The notes beneath the pieces are model-generated. The model searched no databases and was not told where the DNA came from. It was given only the letters and a program-made list of their open reading frames with translations. The position numbers and the translations under genes were made by a program. Of a DNA stretch of 64,000 nucleotides, positions 52,562 to 62,928 are shown piece by piece. Where the stretch lies: positions 20,253 to 84,252 of the forward strand of contig PAQV01000092.1 in the NCBI GenBank assembly GCA_002709405.1, in the 5' to 3' direction. Within the stretch, counting starts at the first letter, position 1. Each line of letters starts with the position of its first letter. The DNA comes from Paracoccaceae bacterium. GTDB taxonomy: Bacteria; Pseudomonadota; Alphaproteobacteria; Rhodobacterales; Rhodobacteraceae.

Positions 52562-53601
52562 ATCTCGTCCTCGAACGGGTCCTCGGGCACCTCGGCCGGG
52601 TCCCACTGGAAGGTTGTCCAGGTGCGGGCCATGTGGTCCGGCAGATCGGCCGTCACGTGCAGCGGCCGCTTGGTGACCGGATGTTCCAGGATCAGCGTGC
52701 GCGCATGCAGGTGCAGCTTGCGGCTGATGTCGCCCCCCAGCTGCGCCCCCCAGCCATCGCCCAGGTTTTCCTGGCCCGAGCCCCCATACTTGCCGTCTCC
52801 CACGATCGGATGACCGATTTCAGCCATGTGAGCCCTTAGTTGGTGGGTCCGCCCGGTGATCGGGATCAGGGCCACCCAGGCCGCCCTCTGGGCCACGTTT
52901 TCCAGCACCGCGTAATCGGTGATCGACCGCTTGGCCCCGGGCGTGTCGCGGATCTCGTCGGGCATGACGACGCGCATCTTCTCGCCCTCGCCCTTCTGTC
53001 CGTGGCCCCCGGCCTTGACCAGCCCGGTCTTGATCGTTCCCATCCGCGGCAGCGGCACGCCGGCCGACACCGCCCAGTAGATCTTGCGCGTCTCGCGGTG
53101 CCGGAAGGCCGCCGTCAGCCCGGCCGCCACCGCCCGGGTGCGCGCCATGATCAGGACGCCCGAGGTATCCTTGTCCAGCCGGTGCACCAGCCGCGGGTTT
53201 TCATCGTATCCAAAGCGCAGGGCCTCGGCCAAGCCGTCCACGTGCCGGGTCTGGCCCGACCCGCCCTGCACCGCCAGCCCCGGCGGCTTGTTCAGGGCAA
53301 TCACGTGGTCGTCGCGGTAGATCACCGCCGCCTGCATCATCTTCGCATCGGCCTCGGAGATACGCGGAGCAACCTCGGGCGCAGGGGCCTCGCTGTCGGG
53401 CAAGGGCGGGACGCGCACCTGCTGGCCCTCTTCCACCCGGGTCGAGGCCTTCACCCGCCCGCCGTCCACCCGCAATTCGCCCTTGCGGCACATCTTCTCG
53501 ATGCGGCCCTGGCTGATCTGCGGGAACCGGCGCTTCAGCCAGCGGTCCAGCCGCTGATCGCCCTCGCCCGGCTCTACGGTCACCGTCTGCACGCCGCTCA
53601 T
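52558..53601 (-). CDS. Ribosomal large-subunit pseudouridine synthase, RluC/RluD type
   Basis: 347 residues. S4-like RNA-binding N-terminus (RLDRWLKRRFPQISQGRIEK), then the pseudouridine synthase domain with the catalytic Asp in RLVHRLDKDTSGVLIMA and ITGRTHQLRAHMA. It modifies uridines in 23S rRNA, probably the RluC positions. ATG 53601 overlaps crcB; the longer frame above it is inside crcB. Confidence 0.93.
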   Translation of the reverse strand: MSGVQTVTVEPGEGDQRLDRWLKRRFPQISQGRIEKMCRKGELRVDGGRVKASTRVEEGQQVRVPPLPDSEAPAPEVAPRISEADAKMMQAAVIYRDDHVIALNKPPGLAVQGGSGQTRHVDGLAEALRFGYDENPRLVHRLDKDTSGVLIMARTRAVAAGLTAAFRHRETRKIYWAVSAGVPLPRMGTIKTGLVKAGGHGQKGEGEKMRVVMPDEIRDTPGAKRSITDYAVLENVAQRAAWVALIPITGRTHQLRAHMAEIGHPIVGDGKYGGSGQENLGDGWGAQLGGDISRKLHLHARTLILEHPVTKRPLHVTADLPDHMARTWTTFQWDPAEVPEDPFEDEI

Positions 53602-53978
53602 GCCAGCACCCCCCGCATCCATGTCATTGCCACGAACAGGGCCCCGATGGACAGGACCACCGACAGCCCCACGTACAAAGCCGCCAGCCCCATGTCGCCC
53701 CGCTCGATCAGCGACACCGTTTCCAGCGAGAAGGCGGAAAAGGTGGTGAACCCGCCCAGCATGCCGGTCATCACGAAGGGCCCCAGGTGGGTCAGCCCGC
53801 GCGCGGCGGCCAGTTCGGCGAACATCCCCATGATGGCCGAGCCGACGACGTTCACCGTGATCACCCCAAGCGGGAAGGCCATGGCCCCCAACAGCTTGAA
53901 CACGGCCACGCCGGTCAGGTACCGGCCCATGGCCCCGATGGCCCCGCCAAGGGCGACTTGTAGCAACGTTACGATCAT
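53598..53978 (-). CDS. crcB: Fluoride ion exporter CrcB
   Basis: 126 residues, four helices. GAIGAMGRYLTG, GGFTTFSAFSLE (the Phe/Thr pore and sodium site) and NVVGSAIMGMF are diagnostic of CrcB/Fluc, which forms a dual-topology dimeric fluoride channel. I saw no fluoride riboswitch in the 30 bp upstream. It overlaps rluC by 4 bp. Confidence 0.95.
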   Translation of the reverse strand: MIVTLLQVALGGAIGAMGRYLTGVAVFKLLGAMAFPLGVITVNVVGSAIMGMFAELAAARGLTHLGPFVMTGMLGGFTTFSAFSLETVSLIERGDMGLAALYVGLSVVLSIGALFVAMTWMRGVLA

Positions 53979-54009
53979 GGCGCCTCCCTTGCCCCAAGCA
54001 GGCCCGATG

Positions 54010-55332
54010 TCAACCGTCCGCCTCCTGCCGCTTGGCGCGAAGCTTCTCGAAATAGTCCATCCGTTTCTTCAGCTCGCGTTCGAACCCGCGTTCGACCGGC
54101 GCATACCATCCCGGCCGCTTCATCCCGTCGGGAAAGTAGTTCTGGCCGGAAAAGCCGTCCTCGGCATCGTGGTCGTACTGGTAGCCCGCGCCGAACCCCT
54201 GTTGCTGCATCAGGTCGGTCGGCGCGTTCAGGATATGCATCGGCGGCGGGGCCGAGCCCGATTTCTTGGCCGCCACCATCGCCGCCTTGAACGCCACGTA
54301 GCCCGCGTTCGACTTGGGCGCGAGCGCGATGTAGGCCACCGCCTGGCCCAGGGCCAGCTCTCCCTCGGGCGAGCCCAGCCGTTCGTAGGTTTCCCAGGCC
54401 TGCATGCAGACCGTGAAGGCCTGCGGATCGGCCAGGCCGATGTCCTCCCAGGCCATGCGCAGGATGCGCCGGGCCAGGTAGCGCGGGTCCTCGCCCCCGG
54501 TCAGCATCCGGGCCAGCCAGTAAAGCGCCGCGTCCGGGTCCGACCCGCGCACCGATTTGTGCAGGGCCGAGATCAGGTTGTAATGCGCGTCGCCCGACTT
54601 GTCGTATTGCGCCGCCCGCCGCATCAGCCGGTTCGACAGCTGGTCCGGATCCAGCGGCTTGGCCACGTCCCAGGCCGCGATCTGCTCGACCAGGTTCAAA
54701 AGCGCCCGCCCGTCGCCATCGGCCATGTCGCGCAAGGCCCCCCGCGCCCGCTCGGTCAGCGGCAAGACCCGGCCAAGTTCCTCCTCGGCCCGCTGGATCA
54801 GGCGCTCAAGGTCGCCATCGTCCAGCCGGGTCAGGATCAGCACCTGCGCCCGGCTCAGAACGGCGGCGTTCAGCTCGAACGAGGGGTTTTCCGTCGTCGC
54901 CCCCACCAGCAGGATCGTGCCGTCCTCCATGTGGGGCAGGAACCCGTCCTGCTGCGCCTTGTTGAACCGGTGGATTTCGTCCACGAACAACAGGGTCCCC
55001 TGCCCGTTCGCCCGCCGGATCTTGGCCTGTTCGAACACCTTGCGCAGCTCGGGCACGCCCGAGAAGATCGCCGAGATCTGGACGAAATGCAGGTCGGTTT
55101 CCCGAGCCAGCAAGCGCGCGATGGTGGTCTTGCCCACGCCCGGCGGCCCCCAGAAGATCAGCGACGACAGCGACCCGGCGGCCAGCATCACGCCCAGCGG
55201 CGCGTCCGGGCCCAGCACCTGCTCCTGCCCGATGACCTCGCCCAGGGACTGCGGGCGCAGCCGGTCGGCCAGCGGCCGGTGCGGGTCGGGCGGCGGCGGC
55301 GCGTCGCCCTTGGGATCAAACAGATCGGCCAT
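54010..55332 (-). CDS. rarA: Replication-associated recombination protein A (MgsA/RarA)
   Basis: 440 residues. Walker A FWGPPGVGKTT, Walker B LLFVDEIHRFNK, sensor-1 LLVGATTENPSFEL and the C-terminal tetramerisation part ending YFPDGMKRPGWYAPVERGFE. It is an AAA+ clamp-loader-like ATPase acting at stalled forks. It is 3 bp from the deg-type gene. Confidence 0.95.
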   Translation of the reverse strand: MADLFDPKGDAPPPPDPHRPLADRLRPQSLGEVIGQEQVLGPDAPLGVMLAAGSLSSLIFWGPPGVGKTTIARLLARETDLHFVQISAIFSGVPELRKVFEQAKIRRANGQGTLLFVDEIHRFNKAQQDGFLPHMEDGTILLVGATTENPSFELNAAVLSRAQVLILTRLDDGDLERLIQRAEEELGRVLPLTERARGALRDMADGDGRALLNLVEQIAAWDVAKPLDPDQLSNRLMRRAAQYDKSGDAHYNLISALHKSVRGSDPDAALYWLARMLTGGEDPRYLARRILRMAWEDIGLADPQAFTVCMQAWETYERLGSPEGELALGQAVAYIALAPKSNAGYVAFKAAMVAAKKSGSAPPPMHILNAPTDLMQQQGFGAGYQYDHDAEDGFSGQNYFPDGMKRPGWYAPVERGFERELKKRMDYFEKLRAKRQEADG

Positions 55333-55335
55333 CCG

Positions 55336-56730
55336 TTACAGGCGGAACCGCAGCGACACCCGCCGCCCGTCGCGGTTCAGCTCGATCAGCAGGCGCCGGC
55401 CCGGATCGGCCAGCATCCGCGCCACGTCACCGGGGCTGTCGACATCGTCGCGGTTGATCGCCAGCAGCACGTCCCCCGGCCGCAGCCCGGCCCTCAGCCC
55501 CGCCGGCCCCGGATCGGTCACCACCACCCCTTCGGTGTTCAGCGCCAGGCCGTTTTCCGCGATCACCGCCGGGTTGGCCCGGGCCACCTGCAAGTCGGGC
55601 AGCACCGTCTTGTCGTCCAGCACCACCGCCGCGCGTGGAGGATCCTCGGGCGGGACCATCATCAGCACGTCGAACACCCGTTCCTCGCCGCCTTGCCAGG
55701 CCACCACCTGGGCCGTTTCGCCAATGCCCTTGACCGACATGCGAAACAGCATCTCTTGCCCGGAATTGACCGCCCGCCCGTCCACTTCGGTGATCACGTC
55801 GCCCACCTGCAACCCGGCCTCGGCCAGCGGGCTGGACCCGTGCAGATCGGCCAGCAGGATGCCCTCGGGCACGTCGAGCCCCAGCGAGGCCGCCAGGTCG
55901 CCGTCGACATTCTGTCCGATCGCCCCCGCCCAGGGCCGTTCGAACCGGGTCTTGCCCTCCCGCGCCTGGTGGACGAATTCGCGCACCAGGTTGGCCGGGA
56001 TCGCAAAGCCGATGCCGTTCGACCCGCCCGAACGCGTCAGGATCGAGGTGTTGATCCCGATCAGGTCTCCGTTCACGTCGATCAGAGCCCCGCCCGAATT
56101 GCCCGGGTTGATCGGCGCATCGGTCTGGATAAAATAGCCCCGCGCATTGCCCGTGGCCGTGCCCGACCGGGCCAGCCCCGACACGATGCCCGAACTGACC
56201 GTCTGGCCGACCCCGAACGGGTTGCCGATGGCCAGCACCAGCTCGCCCACCTCGACATGGTCACTGTTGCGCAGCGCCAGGGACGGCAGATCCTCGACGC
56301 CCTCCAGCTTGAGGATGGCGATGTCGGCTTGCTCGTCGCCCAACAGCACCTCGGCCCGGTATTCGCGCCGGTCGGCCAGCACCACGCGGATATCCGTCGC
56401 CTGGCCCACCACGTGGTAATTCGACACCACGATGCCGTCCTCCGACAGGATCACCCCCGAGCCCAGCGAGTTCTGCACCCGTGGCCGGGACGGGCCGAAC
56501 CCGCGGAAGAAGTCCTCGAAGAACGGATCGCCCCGGAACGGGCTGGAGGACCCCTGGGTGACGATCTTGGCGTAGATGTTGACCACCGCCGGAGCGGCCG
56601 CTTTCACCAGGGGCGCAAAGCCCAGCGAGATTTCGGATTGGCTGGTCGGCACACGGGTTTCGGCGACCAGCGCGGGCGGGGTCAGGGCCAGCAGGGCGGC
56701 CGGGACAAGGGCAAGGGCAAGGCGTGTCAT
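55336..56730 (-). CDS. Deg/HtrA family periplasmic serine protease
   Basis: 464 residues. Signal peptide MTRLALALVPAALLALTPPA. Catalytic His in VVSNYHVVGQA, Asp in DEQADIAILKL and Ser in NPGNSGGALID, followed by two PDZ domains (about 270-360 and 375-460). It does periplasmic protein quality control. ATG 56730 fits the signal peptide; the longer frame is not supported. Confidence 0.93.
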   Translation of the reverse strand: MTRLALALVPAALLALTPPALVAETRVPTSQSEISLGFAPLVKAAAPAVVNIYAKIVTQGSSSPFRGDPFFEDFFRGFGPSRPRVQNSLGSGVILSEDGIVVSNYHVVGQATDIRVVLADRREYRAEVLLGDEQADIAILKLEGVEDLPSLALRNSDHVEVGELVLAIGNPFGVGQTVSSGIVSGLARSGTATGNARGYFIQTDAPINPGNSGGALIDVNGDLIGINTSILTRSGGSNGIGFAIPANLVREFVHQAREGKTRFERPWAGAIGQNVDGDLAASLGLDVPEGILLADLHGSSPLAEAGLQVGDVITEVDGRAVNSGQEMLFRMSVKGIGETAQVVAWQGGEERVFDVLMMVPPEDPPRAAVVLDDKTVLPDLQVARANPAVIAENGLALNTEGVVVTDPGPAGLRAGLRPGDVLLAINRDDVDSPGDVARMLADPGRRLLIELNRDGRRVSLRFRL

Positions 56731-56961
56731 GGCCGAGATATGTTTCGCGGGGCCGGGTTTTGCAAGCGCGCTCACCCGCCGTCCCCGCGACGGGCCGGGA
56801 ACAGCCGCCCGGGTCTTTGCGTTCACTTATCAACAGGCAGACACGAGGAGCCCCAAATGGCCGATCATCCCAAAAACCGCGAGACCGCCCCCATTGGCGC
56901 CCATTCCGCGTCCGGCCAGGGCACCGTTCTTGCATTGCCTGCCCCCGCCAGGAGATCCGAC

Positions 56962-57330
56962 ATGACCTTCAAGAGTATCACTTCCCCCGACGCCGCAACC
57001 GACGCCCCCGCCACATCCGACACCCGGCGCTTCTACGAGGCGCTCTTCGGATTGGATTGCGCAATGGACAACGGCTGGGTCGTGACGCTGGAGCCCGGAT
57101 GCGCCCCCCTCGCCCAGCTCGACGCCGACGACGGGTCGGGCATGCCGGACCTGACCATCGAGGTCGAGGACGCGTCAGCCGTGCGCGCCCGCGCGCAACG
57201 CCTGGGCGCGGACATCATCCCGACACCCTTCCGCCGCGGCCTTGGCCCCCGCCGGTTCTTCCTGCGCGACCCGAACGGGACGCTGATCAACGTGGTCGAA
57301 CACGACCATGCCGCGTCGCGCGCAGCCTGA
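56962..57330 (+). CDS. VOC family (glyoxalase/bleomycin resistance-like) protein
   Basis: 122 residues. TRRFYEALFGLDC, MPDLTIEVEDASAVRARAQR and RFFLRDPNGTLINVVEH form a single betaalphabetabetabeta-type VOC unit pair typical of this family. The glutamate at the end is a likely metal ligand, the first His is not obvious. Function unknown. AGGAG 7 nt upstream fixes ATG 56962. It is convergent with rplQ across a strong terminator. Confidence 0.82.
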   Translation: MTFKSITSPDAATDAPATSDTRRFYEALFGLDCAMDNGWVVTLEPGCAPLAQLDADDGSGMPDLTIEVEDASAVRARAQRLGADIIPTPFRRGLGPRRFFLRDPNGTLINVVEHDHAASRAA

Positions 57331-57362
57331 GGAGCAATTCAACACACCCCCCTGAAACGCAA

Positions 57363-57386
57363 AAACCCCCGCATCGGCGGGGGTTT
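57363..57386. terminator. Bidirectional intrinsic terminator between the VOC gene and rplQ
   Basis: Perfect 10-bp stem AAACCCCCGC/GCGGGGGTTT with a 4-nt loop and A-run/T-run on both sides, about 35 bp from each stop codon. It ends both convergent units. Confidence 0.9.
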
Positions 57387-57415
57387 CGCATGTCTGAAGG
57401 CCAAAGCCGCGACGA

Positions 57416-57832
57416 TCAGGCGTCGGCGTCTTCCTCGACCAGGCGGGCCTTGTCGGCGGCACCCTTGGCATCGACGTCACGATCAACGAATTCGATGATC
57501 GCCATCGGGGCCATGTCGCCATAGCGGAAGCCGGCCTTCATGATCCGGATATAGCCGCCCTGGCGGTCCTTGTAGCGGGGGCCGAGAACCTCGAAGAGCT
57601 TCGCGACGTCCTTGTCTTCCTTCAGCTGGGCCGCGGCCTGACGGCGCGCATGCAGATCGCCGCGCTTGGCCAGAGTGACCAGCTTTTCCACGATCGGGCG
57701 CAGTTCCTTGGCCTTGGGCAGGGTCGTCTTGATCTGCTCGTGCTCGATCAGCGAGCCGGCCATGTTCGAGAAGAGCGCCTTACGGTGCTCGTGGGTGCGG
57801 TTCAGGCGGCGGTATCCGCGGGCGTGACGCAT
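57416..57832 (-). CDS. rplQ: 50S ribosomal protein L17
   Basis: 138 residues: [20 protein letters not shown] start, followed by [19 protein letters not shown], the L17 core, and a C-terminal extension after [17 protein letters not shown]. Last gene of the alpha operon. A 180-bp gap with a large palindrome separates it from rpoA. Confidence 0.97.
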   Translation of the reverse strand: MRHARGYRRLNRTHEHRKALFSNMAGSLIEHEQIKTTLPKAKELRPIVEKLVTLAKRGDLHARRQAAAQLKEDKDVAKLFEVLGPRYKDRQGGYIRIMKAGFRYGDMAPMAIIEFVDRDVDAKGAADKARLVEEDADA

Positions 57833-57947
57833 GTGATTATCTCCTTACGTGTTTTGCTTTGTCCGGAGCCCCATGCGTTGCGGGGCCCTCTCCTTGGGGC
57901 TTTGTGCCCATATGTCCCCGGCAGGTCCGGGCATTCAGTCAGGGGGT

Positions 57948-58008
57948 GATGGGTGCAAGCACCCATCCTACGCACCCGATCTGTAGGATGGGTGCTGTTG
58001 CACCCATC
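57948..58008. repeat. Large GTAGGATGGGTGC palindrome between rpoA and rplQ
   Basis: The sequence starts GATGGGTGCAAGCACCCATC and continues CTACGCACCC..TGTAGGATGGGTGC TGTTGCACCCATC, so both halves are hairpins and the whole is an imperfect 61-bp palindrome. The core GTAGGATGGGT is also at 7294. It looks like a REP-type repeat; it is unusual inside an operon. Confidence 0.75.
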
Positions 58009-58016
58009 GCTGGCGA

Positions 58017-59033
58017 TCAGAACGCGTCTTCGTACTTCTTGGCGAGATCTTCGATGTTGTCTGGCGGCCAGTCCTCGACATCCATGCCAAGGTGCAGGCC
58101 CATGCCGGACAGCACTTCCTTGATCTCGTTCAGCGACTTCCGCCCAAAGTTGGGCGTCCGCAGCATCTCGGCCTCGGTCTTCTGGATCAAATCGCCGATG
58201 TAGACGATGTTGTCGTTCTTCAGGCAGTTCGCCGAACGCACCGACAGTTCCAGCTCGTCCACCTTCTTCAGAAGCAGCGGGTTGAATTCCAGCCCGTCGT
58301 CCTCGTCCTGGCGGCCAGCCGCTTCCGGCTCGTCGAAGTTCACGAAGATCGACAGCTGGTCCTGCAGGATCCGCGCGGCAAAGGCCACCGCATCATCCGG
58401 CGAGATCGAGCCATCGGTTTCGACCTTCATCGTCAGCTTGTCGTAATCCAGCACCTGGCCCTCGCGGGTCGGCTGCACGTCGTACGACACCTTCTTGACC
58501 GGCGAATAGATCGCATCGATCGGGATCAGCCCGATCGGCGCGTCTTCCGGCTTGTTCTTGTCCGCCGACACATAGCCCTTGCCCGTGTTCACGGTCAGCT
58601 CGACGTACAGGTCAGCCCCGTCGTCCAGGTGGCAGATCACGTGCTCGGGGTTCAGCACCTCGATGCCCGCGCTTTCCGAGATCTGACCGGCGGTCACGAC
58701 CATCGGCCCCTTGGCCGAGATCGACAGCCGCTTGGGCCCTTCGACATCCATGCGCAGGGCAACGCCCTTGAGGTTCAGGACGATATCGGTCACATCTTCA
58801 CGCACGCCGGCAACCGACGAGAACTCGTGCAGGACGTTGTCGATCTGCACGGACGTGATCGCCGCGCCTTGCAGCGACGACAGGAGGATACGGCGAAGCG
58901 CGTTGCCCAGCGTCAGGCCGAATCCGCGTTCCAGCGGTTCAGCGACGACGGTGGCACGGCGCGCGGGATCGGTGCCCGGCTTGACGTCAAGCTGCGTCGG
59001 CTTGATCAGTTCGGCCCAGTTCTTATGGATCAT
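58017..59033 (-). CDS. rpoA: DNA-directed RNA polymerase subunit alpha
   Basis: 338 residues. N-terminal dimerisation domain ([20 protein letters not shown]) and C-terminal domain binding UP elements and activators ([33 protein letters not shown]). It lies between rpsK and rplQ as usual. Confidence 0.98.
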   Translation of the reverse strand: MIHKNWAELIKPTQLDVKPGTDPARRATVVAEPLERGFGLTLGNALRRILLSSLQGAAITSVQIDNVLHEFSSVAGVREDVTDIVLNLKGVALRMDVEGPKRLSISAKGPMVVTAGQISESAGIEVLNPEHVICHLDDGADLYVELTVNTGKGYVSADKNKPEDAPIGLIPIDAIYSPVKKVSYDVQPTREGQVLDYDKLTMKVETDGSISPDDAVAFAARILQDQLSIFVNFDEPEAAGRQDEDDGLEFNPLLLKKVDELELSVRSANCLKNDNIVYIGDLIQKTEAEMLRTPNFGRKSLNEIKEVLSGMGLHLGMDVEDWPPDNIEDLAKKYEDAF

Positions 59034-59106
59034 GCAGTCCCTCCATGCTTGCCCGCCTGCCTGACCCGAATGTGGCGAGCGTCCCGAGGTTTACGAATGA
59101 CTGAAG

Positions 59107-59131
59107 GGGGCCGGGCATGGCGCCCGGCCCC
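59107..59131 (-). terminator. Strong hairpin between rpsK and rpoA
   Basis: Perfect 10-bp stem GGGGCCGGGC/GCCCGGCCCC with a 5-nt loop, without a U-tract, midway between the rpsK stop and the rpoA start. It is likely an attenuator or mRNA processing/stability structure. Confidence 0.5.
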
Positions 59132-59150
59132 TTTCGAAATGAAGTGTCGA

Positions 59151-59540
59151 TCAGACGCGCCGGCGCTTCGGAGGGCGGCAGCCGTTGTGAGCGATCGGCG
59201 TCACGTCGCGGATCGACGTGATGTTGAAGCCCACGGCAGCCAGCGCGCGCAGGGCCGATTCACGACCCGAACCGGGGCCCTGGACTTCGACTTCCAGCGT
59301 CTTGACGCCGTGTTCCTGAGCCTTCTTGCCTGCGTCTTCCGCAGCCATCTGAGCGGCATAGGGGGTCGACTTCCGCGAGCCCTTGAAGCCCATGGTGCCG
59401 GCCGACGACCACGAAATGGCGTTGCCCTGCACGTCCGAGATCAGGATCTTGGTGTTGTTGAACGACGAGTTAACATGCGCCACGCCTGCGGCGATGTTCT
59501 TGGAAACCTTGCGCTTTCCGCGGGTTTTATCACGTGCCAT
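59151..59540 (-). CDS. rpsK: 30S ribosomal protein S11
   Basis: 129 residues: [20 protein letters not shown], ending [23 protein letters not shown], the canonical S11. Platform protein of the small subunit. 13 bp after rpsM. Confidence 0.98.
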   Translation of the reverse strand: MARDKTRGKRKVSKNIAAGVAHVNSSFNNTKILISDVQGNAISWSSAGTMGFKGSRKSTPYAAQMAAEDAGKKAQEHGVKTLEVEVQGPGSGRESALRALAAVGFNITSIRDVTPIAHNGCRPPKRRRV

Positions 59541-59553
59541 TGATCAGACCCCC

Positions 59554-59922
59554 TTACTTCTTCTTGCCGGCGATGGGCTTTGCGGGGCCCTTGCGCGTGC
59601 GTGCGTTGGTATGGGTACGCTGACCGCGGACGGGCAGGTTGCGGCGGTGGCGCAGGCCACGGTAGCAACCCAGGTCCATCAGGCGCTTGATGTTCATCTG
59701 AACTTCACGGCGCAGGTCGCCCTCGACGGTGTAGTTGGCGTCGATGTACTCGCGGATCTGCAGAACTTCGGAATCCGACAGCTCGTTCACGCGACGGGTC
59801 GCGTCGATGCCCACGGCCTCGCAGATGGCCTTGGCCGAGGTTGTGCCGATTCCGGTGATGTAGGTAAGGGCGATAGGCACCCGCTTTGCAGTCGGGATGT
59901 TGACGCCGGCAATACGTGCCAC
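59554..59922 (-). CDS. rpsM: 30S ribosomal protein S13
   Basis: 122 residues. [20 protein letters not shown] onwards with [20 protein letters not shown]. The start is GTG at 59922, because residues from here align with the universal [10 protein letters not shown] and AAAGGA lies 9 nt upstream; a longer frame to 59994 is not S13. First gene of rpsM-rpsK-rpoA-rplQ. Confidence 0.97.
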   Translation of the reverse strand: MARIAGVNIPTAKRVPIALTYITGIGTTSAKAICEAVGIDATRRVNELSDSEVLQIREYIDANYTVEGDLRREVQMNIKRLMDLGCYRGLRHRRNLPVRGQRTHTNARTRKGPAKPIAGKKK

Positions 59923-60222
59923 GTGTATCTGTCCTTTCGTTGCGAGCCCGTAACTCCAGGCCCTTTTTTCACAACGCGAGGCCATGGACCGCACGGCCCT
60001 GACCTGGCATTTTTCGAGGTAATCACGGGCCCGGCGAATCCGGACCCTTTTATCGATTCTAGGAAGCGACGGTGGTGGATAGGGGCATTCGGGAAATGGG
60101 TCAACCCTCCCCCGATGAATTTGTCAAGATTTAACGACACCGCGGCGCAACACCACTTGTGCCCCCCGGATAAACCCGAGATCCGGCCCCCCGAAGACAC
60201 CTCCGGGGACCCGGTCGAGCCA
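59923..60222. other. Leader between adk and rpsM
   Basis: 300 bp with no gene. It holds the candidate rpsM promoter and a 150-nt leader that could bind a ribosomal protein, though I cannot identify a defined leader structure. Confidence 0.5.
60076..60104 (-). promoter_or_regulatory. Candidate rpsM operon promoter
   Basis: On minus TTGACC (60104-60099), 17 bp, TATCCA (60081-60076), about 150 bp upstream of the GTG start. Good -35 and fair -10 for the housekeeping sigma factor. A second TTGACA lies 20 bp further up. Confidence 0.5.
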
Positions 60223-60810
60223 TCAGCTGTGGACCTTGTCCAGCACCGATTCAATCGACGTCTGCACCGCGTCGATGGCCGCCAGGCCGTCGACCTTGGA
60301 CAGGTCGCCCTTGGCATAATAATAGCCGATCAGGGGCGAGGTCTTCTTGTAGTATTCCATCAGCCGCGTGCGCATGCTCTCGGCATTGTCGTCGGCCCGC
60401 ACCGGCTCGCCGGCGGCCTCTGCCTCGGCCGCGCGGTTGACGACCCGCTTGACCAGGGTTTCGTCGTCGACCTCAAGCTCGATCACCGCGTCCAGGTCCT
60501 GGCCGGTGGCTTCCAGCAGCTCGCCCAGGGCGTCGGCCTGGGCCAGCGTCCGGGGGAAGCCGTCGAAGATGAACCCCGTGCCGCCGCCCTGAAGGATCTT
60601 TTCGTGGATCAGGCCGATGACGATCTCGTCGGTGACCAGCTCGCCCCGCGCCATGACCTCTGCCACGCGCAGGCCCATTTCGGACCCGCTGGTCTTTGCC
60701 TCCCGCAGCATGTCTCCGGTCGACAGCTGCACCATGCCGCGCGTTTCAACGAGGTGACGCGCCTGCGTCCCCTTGCCCGCTCCCGGCGGGCCCAGGATGA
60801 TAATGTTCAT
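60223..60810 (-). CDS. adk: Adenylate kinase
   Basis: 195 residues, the short type without the long zinc [20 protein letters not shown] is the P-loop, [13 protein letters not shown] and [13 protein letters not shown] the AMP-binding regions. It balances adenine nucleotides. The start overlaps the secY stop by 4 bp. Confidence 0.97.
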   Translation of the reverse strand: MNIIILGPPGAGKGTQARHLVETRGMVQLSTGDMLREAKTSGSEMGLRVAEVMARGELVTDEIVIGLIHEKILQGGGTGFIFDGFPRTLAQADALGELLEATGQDLDAVIELEVDDETLVKRVVNRAAEAEAAGEPVRADDNAESMRTRLMEYYKKTSPLIGYYYAKGDLSKVDGLAAIDAVQTSIESVLDKVHS

Positions 60811-62171
60811 TTACGTGCCGGGCTCCGCTTGCCACGTTTCTTGGATTTGCCACGCAGCTGCGATTTTTCGATCAGTCCCTCGTACTGATGCGCAAGCAGA
60901 TGGCTTTGGACCTGCTGGATCGTGTCCATGGTCACCGTAACGACGATCAGCACCGAAGTCCCGCCAAAATAGAACGGGATATTGAACTGCCCGCGCAGGA
61001 TTTCCGGCAGCAGACAGATGCCCGCCAGGTAGGCCGAGCCCAGCACCAGGATGCGCGCGACAACGTAATCCAGGTATTCCTCGGTCTTCTTGCCGGGGCG
61101 GATGCCGGGCACGAAGCCGTTCTGGTTCTTCAGGTTGTCGGCCACGTCGTCGGTCTTGAATGCGACGTTAAACGTATAGAAATACGCGAAAAAGACGATC
61201 ATCGCGGTGAAGAACAGCAGGTACAGCGGCCGGCCGGGCCCAAAGTTGGCCAGCAGCCAGGACATCACCGTGCCCTGGGCCGCGCCCTGGCTGAACGTCG
61301 AAATCGTCACCGGCAACAGCAGCAGCGAGCTGGCGAAGATCGCCGGGATGACGCCCGCGGGGTTGACCTTGATGGGCAGGTGCGACGATCCGCCGTCATA
61401 GACCTTCATGCCGACCTGGCGGCGCGGGTACTGGATGTGGATCTTGCGCAGGGCCCGTTCCAGGAACACCACCAGCATGATCGTCACGGCCACCATCAGA
61501 ATCGCGCCCAGGATGACCGCCGGGCTGATCGCGCCGGACCGGCCGCTGGCCAGGAACTGGGCCAGGGCGGCGGGGATCTCGGCGATGATGCCGACGAAGA
61601 TGATCAGCGAGATGCCGTTGCCGACGCCGCGCGCGGTGATCTGTTCACCCAGCCACATCAGGAACATGGTGCCCCCGACCAGGGTGATCACGCAGGCCAG
61701 GCGGAAATACAGCCCCGGATCGCCGACCATGTCGCCGCTTTCCAGAGACACGGCCAGGCCATAGGCTTGGGCACAGGCCAGCACCACGGTACCGTAACGG
61801 GTGTATTGGTTGATTTTCTTGCGGCCCTGCTCGCCCTCTTTCTTCAGCTGCTCAAGCTGGGGCACCAGCGAGGTCATCAGCTGAACGATGATCGAGGCCG
61901 AGATATAGGGCATGATGCCCAGGGCAAAGATCCCCATGCGTCCCAGCGCGCCGCCGGTGAACATGGACACCATGCCGCCGATCCCCTGCCCGGCGCTGTC
62001 CATGAATTCGCGCAGTGCCGCGGCGTCGATGCCGGGGACGGGAATATAGGTGCCAAGGCGGTAGACGATCAGAAGACCGAGGGTGAAGAGAATGCGGTTT
62101 CGCAGGTCGGTGGCTTTGCCAAGCGCGGCCCAGCTCGTGTTGGCCGCCATCTGTTCCGCTGCTGATACCAT
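60807..62171 (-). CDS. secY: Preprotein translocase subunit SecY
   Basis: 454 residues, ten transmembrane helices. [15 protein letters not shown], the first-helix motif [19 protein letters not shown], and later [18 protein letters not shown] mark it. It forms the Sec channel with SecE/G. ATG 62171 is used because [17 protein letters not shown] is the normal alphaproteobacterial start; the 14 residues before it are not SecY-like. Confidence 0.97.
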   Translation of the reverse strand: MVSAAEQMAANTSWAALGKATDLRNRILFTLGLLIVYRLGTYIPVPGIDAAALREFMDSAGQGIGGMVSMFTGGALGRMGIFALGIMPYISASIIVQLMTSLVPQLEQLKKEGEQGRKKINQYTRYGTVVLACAQAYGLAVSLESGDMVGDPGLYFRLACVITLVGGTMFLMWLGEQITARGVGNGISLIIFVGIIAEIPAALAQFLASGRSGAISPAVILGAILMVAVTIMLVVFLERALRKIHIQYPRRQVGMKVYDGGSSHLPIKVNPAGVIPAIFASSLLLLPVTISTFSQGAAQGTVMSWLLANFGPGRPLYLLFFTAMIVFFAYFYTFNVAFKTDDVADNLKNQNGFVPGIRPGKKTEEYLDYVVARILVLGSAYLAGICLLPEILRGQFNIPFYFGGTSVLIVVTVTMDTIQQVQSHLLAHQYEGLIEKSQLRGKSKKRGKRSPARK

Positions 62172-62281
62172 GAACCGGCTCTTTCTTATATGGGGACGCC
62201 GCCCCGTGGGCATTTCGGGGCCCGGGCGGCGTCAGAAGATCATGCGAAGATGTAAGCGGCGCGCGCGCCGCTCACAACCCG

Positions 62282-62761
62282 TTAGTCTGCCGCCGGGGCG
62301 GGTGCTGCCGCAACGGTGATCGAGCCGCCCGCCTTTTCAACCGCGTCCACGGCCGATTTGGAGGCGCCGGTCACCTGCAGGTCCAGCTTGGCGGTCACGT
62401 CGCCCTTGGCCAGGACGCGGATGCCGTCCAGCTTGCGGCGCACCAGGCCGGATGCGACCAGAGCGTCTTCGGTGACCGGGGCGGATGCGTCGATCTTTCC
62501 GGCGTCGACGAACTTCTGGATCAGGCCCAGGTTGACGACAGCGTATTCCTTGCGGTTCGGCTTGTTGAAGCCACGCTTGGGCAGACGCTGGTACAGCGGC
62601 ATCTGGCCGCCTTCGTAGCCATTGATGGCCACACCCGACCGCGATTTCTGACCCTTGATACCCCGGCCACCGGTCTTGCCGGTGCCCGAACCGGGACCAC
62701 GGCCGATGCGCTTGCGGGGTTTGGTTGCGCCGGGATTGTCGCGCAGTTCATTCAGTTTCAT
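62282..62761 (-). CDS. rplO: 50S ribosomal protein L15
   Basis: 159 residues: [20 protein letters not shown] then [19 protein letters not shown], the canonical L15 start. AAGGAG at 8 nt upstream. It is 110 bp before secY as in other spc operons, but upstream it faces accessory genes instead of rpmD. Confidence 0.97.
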   Translation of the reverse strand: MKLNELRDNPGATKPRKRIGRGPGSGTGKTGGRGIKGQKSRSGVAINGYEGGQMPLYQRLPKRGFNKPNRKEYAVVNLGLIQKFVDAGKIDASAPVTEDALVASGLVRRKLDGIRVLAKGDVTAKLDLQVTGASKSAVDAVEKAGGSITVAAAPAPAAD

Positions 62762-62861
62762 GTCGCTTCTCCTTGCCGGATGTGACCCCCGAAGCGATCT
62801 GGGGCCAGCCACGGCGTTTCTTGTTGCTTGATTCCGGGCCCAGGTGCTGGACCACCGCGCG

Positions 62862-62890
62862 CGTATAGACCCTGCGCGCCGGCTTGACAA
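62862..62890 (-). promoter_or_regulatory. Candidate promoter for rplO-secY-adk
   Basis: On minus TTGTCA (62890-62885), 17 bp, TATACG (62867-62862), about 100 bp upstream of rplO. It would replace transcription from the spc promoter, which is stopped by the terminator at 63731. Confidence 0.5.
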
Positions 62891-62928
62891 GGGAGCGCTG
62901 CCAATCCGCAACCGGGGGGGAGAAATTC

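Noticed and set aside
53979..54009. Fluoride riboswitch upstream of crcB
   Set aside because: Only 31 bp separate crcB from rarA, too short for the aptamer, and no matching fold was seen.
52840..57330. Open frame of 1496 codons on plus covering rluC, crcB, rarA and the Deg protease
   Set aside because: It is antisense to four clearly recognisable minus genes and its translation is His/Arg/Gly/Pro-rich, as expected for a shadow frame in GC-rich DNA. Only its last part, the VOC protein from 56962, is real.
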